Shown here: in pieces, positions 16,234-22,574 of the stretch | How positions within the stretch are numbered: position 1 is the stretch's first letter | Layout of the letters: each line of letters begins with the position of its first letter | Origin: an uncultured Prevotella sp. | GTDB taxonomy: Bacteria > Bacteroidota > Bacteroidia > Bacteroidales > Bacteroidaceae | DNA: 26,117 nt | Assembly: GCA_900550635.1 (NCBI GenBank) | Contig: URSZ01000015.1 | Location: 1 to 26,117 of the forward strand | Reading direction: 5' to 3' | The notes under the pieces: model-generated | The model's database searches: none | What the model was told of the DNA's origin: nothing | What the model saw: only the letters and a program-made list of their open reading frames with translations | Made by a program: the position numbers and the translations under genes

Positions 16234-17799
16234 ATGGATAAATTATCTCTACAAAAAACAAAAAAATCACTCACAGGCGCGACATCCGGCATGGCTCTGC
16301 TGGTGCTGGCGCTGATGCTTGCCTTGCCGGCTTGGGCATTCGCACAAACCACAGTTAAGGTAAACACACTTTATTTCACACTCTACCCCGAAACGGGCAC
16401 GGCCGAAGTAGCCGAACCCGCCGACGAGAACGACGTGTACAAGAGCGGCGTGAGAATCCCTTCTTCAATAAGCTACGAAGGCCAGACGTACAGCGTAACC
16501 GGCATTGGAAACGACGCGTTCAGCTTCTGCACCGGCCTTACCCTGGTTTCGGTCCCGTCGACAGTTGTAAAAATAGGCGACCGCGCTTTCATGGGCTGCA
16601 ACGCACTTAACTCCGTGCAGTTCACCAGCCCCAAGTACACGGAGATAGGCGACTACGCATTCAGCGGCTGCGAAAAGCTCGCTTCAATCAACTTCCCCTC
16701 CACACTGGAGACTATCGGCGACGGCGCTTTCCACGCCTGCACATCGCTCAAGATGATTGTGATACCCCAGTCGGTGAAAAACATAGGCCGTAACGCCTTC
16801 ATGCGCTGCACAAGCCTCGGAGCGGTAAACATGTCCAACTACCAGGGCGACATACCCGAAGGCATATTCAACCAGTGCACCAGCCTTACCACCCTCAAGA
16901 CAAACGGCGCGTACACCAAAGTAGGCCACGCCGCTTTCTACGGCTGCGACAAGTTCTCCAACATGGAATACTCCGAGGAATGCCGCATAATAGGCCCGGC
17001 AGCATTCATGGCCTGCACCTCGATGTACTCCATTCAGCTCTCGCCTAAAATCGAAGAGATAGGGCACGACGCCTTTGCCTACTGCGGCAACATCAGCCAG
17101 TACGACCTGCCCGATTCGCTCAAATACATAGGCGACCGCGCCTTCCGTGGCAACACCTCGCTCGAGGAAATGACCATAAGCGACTCGGTAAAATACATCG
17201 GCGAAGAAACATTCAGCTACTGCTCGTCGCTCACTAACGTCACACTGCCCGACAGCATCGACGCCATAGGCGACTATATGTTCGCTTACTGCACCTCGCT
17301 CAAGAATGTCAACATTCCCGAGAATGTAACCTCCATAGGCGACGGCGCTTTCCAGGGCTGCACAGGCGGACTTGAGGGTTTCGACTTGTCAGATAAGATT
17401 ACCACCATAGGCGAATCGGCATTTGCCGACTGCGGAACAATCGGATACGTCACCCTGCCGGAAAGTATCACCAGCATAGGCACCAACGCATTCAACGGCT
17501 CGAACATCGGCAAACTGTTCGTAGGCTGGGACGAACCGATACAAGTGGAGACAAACACATTCTCCAGGGTCGACACAATGTACTGCCCCTCCGGCTCCGT
17601 TACCAACTACCGTTACAAAAGAGGCTGGAACGTTGCCAAGTGGTACATCTCAACTGAGAACCCCGTAGGCATAGAAGGAATCGAAGCCAACAAGGAAGAA
17701 GACGACGTTTACTACAACCTCGAAGGTATCCGCGTCGAGAATCCTTCAGAAGGCATTTACATACACAACGGCAAGAAGGTACTCATCCGCCGCAAGTAA
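16234..17799 (+). CDS. BspA-type leucine-rich repeat surface protein
   Basis: Starting at the ATG at 16234 (MDKLSLQKTKKS), the protein has 521 residues and a signal peptide with a strong hydrophobic core (MALLVLALMLALPAWAFA). Most of the length is a run of about 12-13 BspA-type (LRR_5) repeats of about 23 residues, with the recurring pattern IGDxAFxxCxSLxxVxLPxS. Such proteins are surface-exposed and often bind host or matrix proteins. The end (VGIEGIEANKEEDDVYYNLE, then GIRVENPSEGIYIHNGKKVL) resembles short C-terminal secretion or anchoring modules of Prevotella-type secreted proteins. It has its own promoter; the following GH43 gene has none that I can see, so the two may be co-transcribed. 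Confidence 0.88.
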   Translation: MDKLSLQKTKKSLTGATSGMALLVLALMLALPAWAFAQTTVKVNTLYFTLYPETGTAEVAEPADENDVYKSGVRIPSSISYEGQTYSVTGIGNDAFSFCTGLTLVSVPSTVVKIGDRAFMGCNALNSVQFTSPKYTEIGDYAFSGCEKLASINFPSTLETIGDGAFHACTSLKMIVIPQSVKNIGRNAFMRCTSLGAVNMSNYQGDIPEGIFNQCTSLTTLKTNGAYTKVGHAAFYGCDKFSNMEYSEECRIIGPAAFMACTSMYSIQLSPKIEEIGHDAFAYCGNISQYDLPDSLKYIGDRAFRGNTSLEEMTISDSVKYIGEETFSYCSSLTNVTLPDSIDAIGDYMFAYCTSLKNVNIPENVTSIGDGAFQGCTGGLEGFDLSDKITTIGESAFADCGTIGYVTLPESITSIGTNAFNGSNIGKLFVGWDEPIQVETNTFSRVDTMYCPSGSVTNYRYKRGWNVAKWYISTENPVGIEGIEANKEEDDVYYNLEGIRVENPSEGIYIHNGKKVLIRRK

Positions 17800-17807
17800 A
17801 AACCCTA

Positions 17808-17843
17808 CGCCGGCGGGAGGGGAAACGCCCTGCCCGGCCGGCG
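17808..17843 (+). other. GC-rich hairpin between the BspA-like and GH43 genes
   Basis: CGCCGGC (17808-17814) pairs with GCCGGCG (17837-17843), and further GG/CC pairs lie inside. No U-run follows, so it is not a typical terminator; it may be a partial terminator or RNA processing site between two co-directional genes. Confidence 0.5.
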
Positions 17844-17878
17844 CAGAAATCACAACATAACTAAAGCAAACAAAAGCA

Positions 17879-18904
17879 ATGAAAAAAACAATAAAAACAG
17901 CTTTTCTGCTCGCCGCGCTCCTTGTAGCCGGCACATATAATGCCGCAGCCGACGACAACATCAAACGCAAGACATACAACAACCCAGTGATAGAAAGGTC
18001 AGTGCCCGACCCCACGGTAATCAAGTGCGAAGAAGACGGCTTCTTCTACCTTTACGGCACCGAAGACATTGGCAACGGACCTATCTTCCGCTCCAAAAAC
18101 CTCATCGACTGGAGCTTCGTGGGCACGGTGTTCAACAGCAGCACCCGCCCCAAGAGCCTCACGCCCACGGGCAAAGGAATGCTCTGGGCTCCCGACATCA
18201 ACTACGTCAACGGCCAGTACGTCTACTATTACTCTATCGGCGTATGGGGACACGGCGACATCAGCGGCTTCGGCGTAGCAACCGCAGACCGCCCCGAAGG
18301 CCCGTTCGTGGACCGCGGCACCGTGGTAATGCCCGCCGTTCAGGGCGTGAACAACTCAATCGACCAGTTCTACATCGAAGACAACGGCAAAAAATACATC
18401 GCATGGGGCAGTTTCAACGGCATATACATGATGGAACTCACCGACGACGCCCTGCGCATTAAACCGGGAGCACAAAAGATACAGCTTGCCGGCAGCCTTA
18501 CCGAAGGAACGTACATCTACAAGCGCGACGGATACTACTACCTGTTCGGCTCGGCCGGCTCATGCTGCGAGGGCGCTAACAGCACATACCGCGTGGTAGT
18601 GGCACGCTCCACCAAGCTCGAAGGCCCGTATGTAAACAAGAGCGGCGGCCGCGCGCTCGACAACCAGTTCGAGACGATACTCGAGGGCGATGACTTCGTG
18701 GCCGGCCCGGGGCACAACGCCGAGTTCATCGAAGACGACAACGGCGACACCTGGATGATATACCACGGCTACGTCCGCGACCGCGCCAACGAAGGACGTA
18801 TGGTGTTCCTCGACAAGGTGCAATGGAAAGACGGCTGGCCCTACTTCGAAGGCGGGCACGCTTCGCGCACGAGCGCTGCACCCTACTTCAAGGACCAGCA
18901 ATAA
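17879..18904 (+). CDS. GH43 family glycosidase, arabinanase-like (copy 1)
   Basis: Glycoside hydrolase family 43 enzymes cut arabinan or xylan side chains with inversion. The 341-residue product has a signal peptide (cleavage near AAA-DD, residue 25) and one five-bladed propeller domain. Likely catalytic residues are the base D44 in SVPDPTVIK, the pKa-setting Asp D162 in NNSIDQFYIED and the acid E209 in LTEGTYIYKRDGYYYLF. The motif GSCCEGANSTYRVVVARS is typical of endo-1,5-arabinanase-like subfamilies. No carbohydrate-binding module is attached. It is a close paralogue of the gene at 19413. No lipobox is seen, so periplasmic or exported soluble is likely. Confidence 0.92.
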   Translation: MKKTIKTAFLLAALLVAGTYNAAADDNIKRKTYNNPVIERSVPDPTVIKCEEDGFFYLYGTEDIGNGPIFRSKNLIDWSFVGTVFNSSTRPKSLTPTGKGMLWAPDINYVNGQYVYYYSIGVWGHGDISGFGVATADRPEGPFVDRGTVVMPAVQGVNNSIDQFYIEDNGKKYIAWGSFNGIYMMELTDDALRIKPGAQKIQLAGSLTEGTYIYKRDGYYYLFGSAGSCCEGANSTYRVVVARSTKLEGPYVNKSGGRALDNQFETILEGDDFVAGPGHNAEFIEDDNGDTWMIYHGYVRDRANEGRMVFLDKVQWKDGWPYFEGGHASRTSAAPYFKDQQ

Positions 18905-18962
18905 CATTACGCCACACGGGCGGGTATGAACGGCAAACGCCGCCCCGCCGCAACGATATGCA

Positions 18963-19003
18963 AACCTCGGGACTTCCGTGCGGAAGCCCTGAGGTTCTTG
19001 TTT
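18963..19003 (+). terminator. Probable terminator after GH43 copy 1
   Basis: Positions 18963-18978 pair with 18981-18996 in a 16-bp stem with one mismatch and one G-U pair, followed by a U-rich stretch (CTTGTTT). It starts 59 bp after the stop codon. Confidence 0.7.
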
Positions 19004-19014
19004 ACAATTAGCAT

Positions 19015-19199
19015 TGAATCTGCCGTTTTCGGGTACAGAAAATTGAAAACTAAATTTCAGCGCGTTATACCCACATTGGAGCAAACGAAAAATATGTCTG
19101 ACATAATTCGAAATATGTCAGACATATTTTAAAATACAAGGCACATATTTTTTGCACCCTGAAAACTATTTTGAAAACCGTTCCGAAATGCAGACAAAA
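19015..19199 (-). repeat. Modular intergenic repeat, copy R6
   Basis: Full copy in reverse orientation between the two GH43 genes. On the minus strand the core (19148-19086) has the order GTGCCTTGTAT, GTCTGACATAT, GTCAGACATAT and matches R7 over nearly all 63 bp. The right arm (19085-19015) carries TTTGCTCCAATGTGGGTATA and TGAAATTTAGTTTTCA like R5. The left arm contains two GTTTTCA steps and ends TTTGTCTGCATTTCGG. In the rest of 18905-19412 I see only the terminator before it and the GH43 copy 2 promoter region after it. Confidence 0.9.
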
Positions 19200-19290
19200 T
19201 ACAGACAACCCGCCGGCGGTGGTGGGGAACAAATTGAAACAACATGGTAAAGACGCAATTCATCGCGTCCCCGTTATCGGCGACCAACGG

Positions 19291-19314
19291 CCTGACGCAA
19301 AATAACACCTGACG
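19291..19314 (+). repeat. Direct repeat CCTGACGYA upstream of the GH43 copy 2 promoter
   Basis: CCTGACGCA (starts 19291) and CCTGACGTA (starts 19308) are 17 bp apart start to start, and the second directly precedes the -33 box. The placement fits an activator site; there is no other support. Confidence 0.4.
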
Positions 19315-19317
19315 TAT

Positions 19318-19348
19318 TTTGCCTTCCCCGCGCATTTTCCTACCTTTG
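19318..19348 (+). promoter_or_regulatory. Promoter of GH43 copy 2
   Basis: TTTG (19318-19321), a 19-bp spacer and TACCTTTG (19341-19348) are a full match to the Bacteroidetes promoter consensus. The leader would be about 58 nt. Confidence 0.78.
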
Positions 19349-19412
19349 CAATGAGCCACAATCCATTGGCCGCCAAAAGAATGACAACAAACCAAGCAGC
19401 ATATCAACAATC

Positions 19413-20456
19413 ATGAAACATCCTTTCAAACCGACATTCCTGCTCGCCATCCTGCTCGCGGCGGGCGTATGCACCGCCGCAGCCGACGACAACATCAGGC
19501 GCAAGACATACCAGAACCCAGTCATACCGCACTCCACGCCCGACCCCACGATAATAAAATGCGAGGAAGACGGCTTCTTCTACCTCTATGGCACGGAAGA
19601 CACGCACAACATGCCCATTTACCGCTCCCGCAACCTCATCGACTGGATTTTTGTGGGCACGGCGTTCACCGAAGCCTCGCGCCCCAAATGCGTTGGCCCC
19701 GGCACGGGCGAGTCGGGCAACCAGAGCGCCGGCATGTGGGCGCCCGACATCAACTACATCAACGGCCAATACGTGCTCTACTACGGCATAGGCGTGTGGG
19801 GACAGGGCAACATCAAGAGCGGCGTGGCCGTTGCCACGTCCGACCGCCCCGAAGGCCCGTTCATCGACCGCGGCGTCATCCTCACCCCCGCCACACAGGG
19901 CGTGAACAACTCCATCGACCAGTTCTTCATCGAGGACAACGGTCGCAACTACCTCATCTGGGGCAGCTTTGCCGGAATATACATGATTGAGCTCACCGAC
20001 GACGGCCTGCGCATAAAACCGGGAGCACAGAAAGTACAGATAGCAGGCACGTTCATGGAAGGCTCTTATGTGTTCAAGCGCGACGGCTATTACTACCTGT
20101 TCGGCTCCAACGGCTCGTGCTGCGAGGGCGCGAACAGCACATACCAAGTGATTTACGGCCGCTCCAACAAGCTCGAAGGCCCGTATGTAACAAAAAGCGG
20201 CGGCCGTATGCTCGACAACCAGGCCGAAACACTGCTCACCGGCGACGACTTCGTGGCCGGACCGGGGCACAATGCCGAATTCGTTGTGGACGACAACGGC
20301 GACACGTGGATTCCCTACCACGGCTACCTGCGCGACAACGACGGCCTCGGCCGCGTGGTGTTCATCGACAAGGTGCAGTGGCGCGACGGATGGCCGTACA
20401 TGGAAAACAACCACCCCACCCGCACAAGCGAAGCTCCTTACTTCAAAGACCTCTGA
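19413..20456 (+). CDS. GH43 family glycosidase, arabinanase-like (copy 2)
   Basis: Close paralogue of the gene at 17879, alignable along its whole length. The 347-residue product has a signal peptide (cleavage near AAA-DD). The likely catalytic triad is kept: D44 in STPDPTIIK, D169 in NNSIDQFFIED and E216 in FMEGSYVFKRDGYYYLF. It differs by a 7-residue insertion (around GTGESGNQSAG) in the loop before the WAPDINY motif, near the substrate cleft, so specificity may differ. Unlike copy 1 it has its own strong promoter and a strong terminator, so it is a separate transcription unit. Direct repeats upstream of the promoter may be an activator site. Confidence 0.92.
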   Translation: MKHPFKPTFLLAILLAAGVCTAAADDNIRRKTYQNPVIPHSTPDPTIIKCEEDGFFYLYGTEDTHNMPIYRSRNLIDWIFVGTAFTEASRPKCVGPGTGESGNQSAGMWAPDINYINGQYVLYYGIGVWGQGNIKSGVAVATSDRPEGPFIDRGVILTPATQGVNNSIDQFFIEDNGRNYLIWGSFAGIYMIELTDDGLRIKPGAQKVQIAGTFMEGSYVFKRDGYYYLFGSNGSCCEGANSTYQVIYGRSNKLEGPYVTKSGGRMLDNQAETLLTGDDFVAGPGHNAEFVVDDNGDTWIPYHGYLRDNDGLGRVVFIDKVQWRDGWPYMENNHPTRTSEAPYFKDL

Positions 20457-20483
20457 CCGCCACGGGGCGGAAACAACCGCACA

Positions 20484-20529
20484 TTCCCGCGTTGCCAGGC
20501 GCCATGCCGCACAACGCGGGAAGTTTTTT
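20484..20529 (+). terminator. Rho-independent terminator after GH43 copy 2
   Basis: A perfect 11-bp stem (20484-20494 with 20512-20522, TTCCCGCGTTG/CAACGCGGGAA) is followed by G and six T. It starts 28 bp after the stop codon. Confidence 0.92.
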
Positions 20530-20650
20530 GCTGCAAAGCCGTTTTTCATGAAAAATCCGCGTCCGCGTGTCACCTTTCGCCCTGCAACATCGTTTTATAT
20601 GTGAGCAAGCTCAAGAAAACGAAACGTAAAACTCCAAAAACAAAAGAAAC

Positions 20651-21199
20651 ATGTATTCACTGCCATTCTTAGAAGACATCCTGATACCGTTGGGTGTATG
20701 CGTAGTTCTGCCCGTACTTGTAGTATGGCTCGTAATGCGCAAGAAAACAAACGAAACCAACCGCCGCACGGAAGTAATGTTGGCCGCGATAGAAAAAGGC
20801 TCTGACGTAAACGCCGAAAAACTGCTCGGCCTGTTCGACAAAACGGGCAAACCTACGAAAACCACGCGCACGGCGCTGAAAGAAAGGCTGATGGGAAAAC
20901 TGCTGGCCTCGTTCATACTCATGGGCATTGGCATAGCGTTCGGCATATACGCCCTGCTCATGTCAATCCAGGGCGGCAGCAATACCAATGATTTAGCCGC
21001 CTACTCCTTCGTCAGCGCTGTATTGCTGCTCGTTGGCGCGGCATTCCTCATTTCCTACTTCATAAGCCGCAAGTTCCTGGCCGAAGAGCTCGGCCTTGCG
21101 GATAAAAGCGGCGAAACCGGAGCCGGCACGCCCGAAGAAGGCGACAACACGCGGCAGGACGGCGCGGAACAGCCCGCAACGGCGGAAAAGGAGAACTGA
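20651..21199 (+). CDS. DUF6249-like small membrane protein
   Basis: The 182-residue product has an N-terminal hydrophobic helix (about 10-28), a cytoplasmic-type region with EKGSDVNAEKLLGLF and KERLMGKLL, then two membrane helices (about 85-107 and 118-140). An acidic, low-complexity tail ends in ATAEKEN. This layout and its position just before an ECF sigma factor gene match the Bacteroidales DUF6249 family, whose function is unknown. It ends 3 bp before the sigma factor start, so the two are co-expressed. No TAnnTTTG promoter is visible upstream; a 14-bp palindrome TTTTTCATGAAAAA (20542-20555) is the only notable site. Confidence 0.75.
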   Translation: MYSLPFLEDILIPLGVCVVLPVLVVWLVMRKKTNETNRRTEVMLAAIEKGSDVNAEKLLGLFDKTGKPTKTTRTALKERLMGKLLASFILMGIGIAFGIYALLMSIQGGSNTNDLAAYSFVSAVLLLVGAAFLISYFISRKFLAEELGLADKSGETGAGTPEEGDNTRQDGAEQPATAEKEN

Positions 21200-21202
21200 T
21201 TC

Positions 21203-21694
21203 GTGGAGCACGGGGAATTCATATCTTACGTGGAACGTGAGCAGGCGCACCTGAGGCGCTTCCTGCTCGCGCTCTGCTGCGGCAACGCCGACGAGGCCGA
21301 CGACATAGCCCAGGACGCGCTCGTCAAGGCCTACCTGTCGTCATCCTCTTACAACGACGAAGGGAAGTTCGGCGTGTGGATATGCAAAATTGCCTACAAC
21401 ACGTTCCTCGACCGCAAACGCGCAAGCAAACAATCCGACACACTCGACGAGGCCACGCTCGTGCAGGACGACACCTTTGCCGCCGACCGCGCCTACGAGT
21501 ACCAGGACCTGTACAAAGCCATTGCCGCGCTGCCCGTAAAGGAGCGCACGGCCATACTGCTCTATTACATCAAAGGCTATTCGATAAAAGAGATAGCCTC
21601 CATTACCGACGGCAGCGACGACGCGGTGAAGAAACAGCTGTCGCGCGCAAGAATGCAACTGAAATCCAAACTCGGAGACTATGGAAAGGAATGA
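21203..21694 (+). CDS. RNA polymerase ECF-type sigma factor
   Basis: The 163-residue product has only sigma regions 2 and 4. Region 2: NADEADDIAQDALVKAYLSS and GVWICKIAYNTFLDRKR (about 30-75). Region 4: ALPVKERTAILLYYIKGYSI followed by KEIASITDGSDDAVKKQLSRAR (about 112-152), with a clear helix-turn-helix. It starts with GTG at 21203, supported by a good Shine-Dalgarno sequence (AAGGAG, about 9 bp upstream), unusual in this window. It lies between the DUF6249 gene (3-bp gap) and a small membrane protein gene (14-bp overlap), which suggests that one neighbour controls it. The regulon is unknown. Confidence 0.92.
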   Translation: MEHGEFISYVEREQAHLRRFLLALCCGNADEADDIAQDALVKAYLSSSSYNDEGKFGVWICKIAYNTFLDRKRASKQSDTLDEATLVQDDTFAADRAYEYQDLYKAIAALPVKERTAILLYYIKGYSIKEIASITDGSDDAVKKQLSRARMQLKSKLGDYGKE

Positions 21695-22133
21695 CGAACT
21701 GAAAAAGATATTCGACGGCTTCAACCCCACGCTCGGGAGCAGCCGCCTGTTCATGGAAAAATTGGAGCGCAGGCTCGCCGCAGTGGAATACATAAAGCTA
21801 ATGCACGACCGCGAGGTGAGGCGCTACAAATTAGCCATGCTCGCAGCTTTCGTGGCCGGAATCCTCATGGGCGGGGCTTCCATAGCCCTGATACTCACCC
21901 ACCCCGAAATATGTAAGTCGTTCTCGCTCGGGGCGCAATCGGGCCTGCTGCTGTTCGTAGAGCAAAACGTTACGTTCCTGTTGCTCGCCGTGGCAGCTTT
22001 GCTTACGGGCTTTGCCATAACAGGCGTGCTGAACCTCGTGCAGCAGGTAAGAGGGCGCACCGAAGCCCGCCGCTTCGCCCCGCGCAAGGCAGGCATCGTC
22101 GCCGCCGAACCGCGCGGCACGGAAAAGGCGTGA
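21681..22133 (+). CDS. Small membrane protein, possible anti-sigma partner
   Basis: I do not recognise a named family. The 150-residue product has a charged N-terminal part (about 1-50, with FNPTLGSSRLFMEKLERRLAAVEYIK, likely helical). Two membrane helices follow (about 52-73 and 95-120) and a basic cytoplasmic-type tail. The gene overlaps the sigma factor gene by 14 bp and has GGAG a few bases before its ATG, so its translation is coupled. A short cytosolic domain before membrane helices, coupled to an ECF sigma gene, is the usual layout of an anti-sigma factor, but no zinc-binding or FecR-type motif is seen. Repeat R7 begins 2 bp after its stop codon. Confidence 0.7.
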   Translation: MERNDELKKIFDGFNPTLGSSRLFMEKLERRLAAVEYIKLMHDREVRRYKLAMLAAFVAGILMGGASIALILTHPEICKSFSLGAQSGLLLFVEQNVTFLLLAVAALLTGFAITGVLNLVQQVRGRTEARRFAPRKAGIVAAEPRGTEKA

Positions 22134-22135
22134 TA

Positions 22136-22320
22136 TTTGTCCGCATTTTCCGCCTGTTTTTCAAACAAGTTTTCAAGGTGTAAAAAATATGTGCCTTGTA
22201 TTTTAAAATATGTCTGACATATTTCGAATTATGTCAGACATATTTTTTATTTGCTCCAATGTGGGGTAAACGCGCTGAAAACCAGTTTTCATTTTTCCGC
22301 ACCCGGAAACGACATTTTCC
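22136..22320 (+). repeat. Modular intergenic repeat, copy R7
   Basis: Full copy between a plus-strand gene end and the convergent tRNA-Asn. The left arm (TTTGTCCGCATTTTCCG) starts 2 bp after a stop codon. The core (22187-22249) has the order GTGCCTTGTAT, GTCTGACATAT, GTCAGACATAT and matches R6; units two and three make an 18-bp inverted repeat with one T-T mismatch around TTCGAA. The right arm (TTTGCTCCAATGTGGGG, TGAAAACCAGTTTTCA at 22276-22291) is of the R1/R3 type, so this copy combines one arm type with the other core type. Confidence 0.9.
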
Positions 22321-22370
22321 CGCCCCGGTTTTGCGTCACCCAATGTCCGCCTTGCCGCGCGCCGCTTGTA

Positions 22371-22415
22371 TCATAAAACAACGAAAAGAACCACCTGCAG
22401 GTGATTCCTTTCGTT
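22371..22415 (-). terminator. Terminator of tRNA-Asn
   Basis: Positions 22380-22415 form an 18-bp self-complementary stem centred on CTGCAG. In the minus-strand RNA the two imperfect positions are G-U pairs, while in plus-strand RNA they would be A-C mismatches, and a U-rich tail (TTGTTTTATG) follows on the minus side. It starts 6 bp after the tRNA 3' end. Confidence 0.85.
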
Positions 22416-22420
22416 TCGTG

Positions 22421-22494
22421 CGCTTCAGGATGGGCTTGAACCAACGACCCCCTGATTAACAGTCAGGTGCTCTAACCAACTGAGCTACTGAAGC
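22421..22494 (-). tRNA. tRNA-Asn (anticodon GTT)
   Basis: A 74-nt cloverleaf on the minus strand. Acceptor stem GCTTCAG/CTGAAGC with discriminator G; D arm GCTC-AGTTGGTTA-GAGC; anticodon arm CCTGA-CTGTTAA-TCAGG with anticodon GTT; T arm GTTGG-TTCAAGC-CCATC. CCA is not encoded. The T stem has a U-U mismatch at its second pair. A TACTTTTG promoter box lies upstream and a terminator directly downstream, so it is a single-gene unit. Confidence 0.95.
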
Positions 22495-22518
22495 AGTCTT
22501 TTTTATAGTTTTGCGGTG

Positions 22519-22526
22519 CAAAAGTA
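22519..22526 (-). promoter_or_regulatory. tRNA-Asn promoter -7 box
   Basis: TACTTTTG on the minus strand (22526-22519) places transcription start near 22512, about 18 nt before the mature tRNA 5' end. It overlaps the divergent promoter region of the kinase gene. Confidence 0.6.
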
Positions 22527-22549
22527 CACGTTATTTTTGAATTAAAGAA

Positions 22550-22557
22550 TATCTTTG
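22550..22557 (+). promoter_or_regulatory. PfkB kinase gene promoter -7 box
   Basis: TATCTTTG (22550-22557) matches the -7 consensus, 17 bp before the ATG, so the leader is only about 10 nt. No clear -33 box is seen at the right spacing. Confidence 0.5.
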
Positions 22558-22574
22558 CATTAAAAAATTACCAA

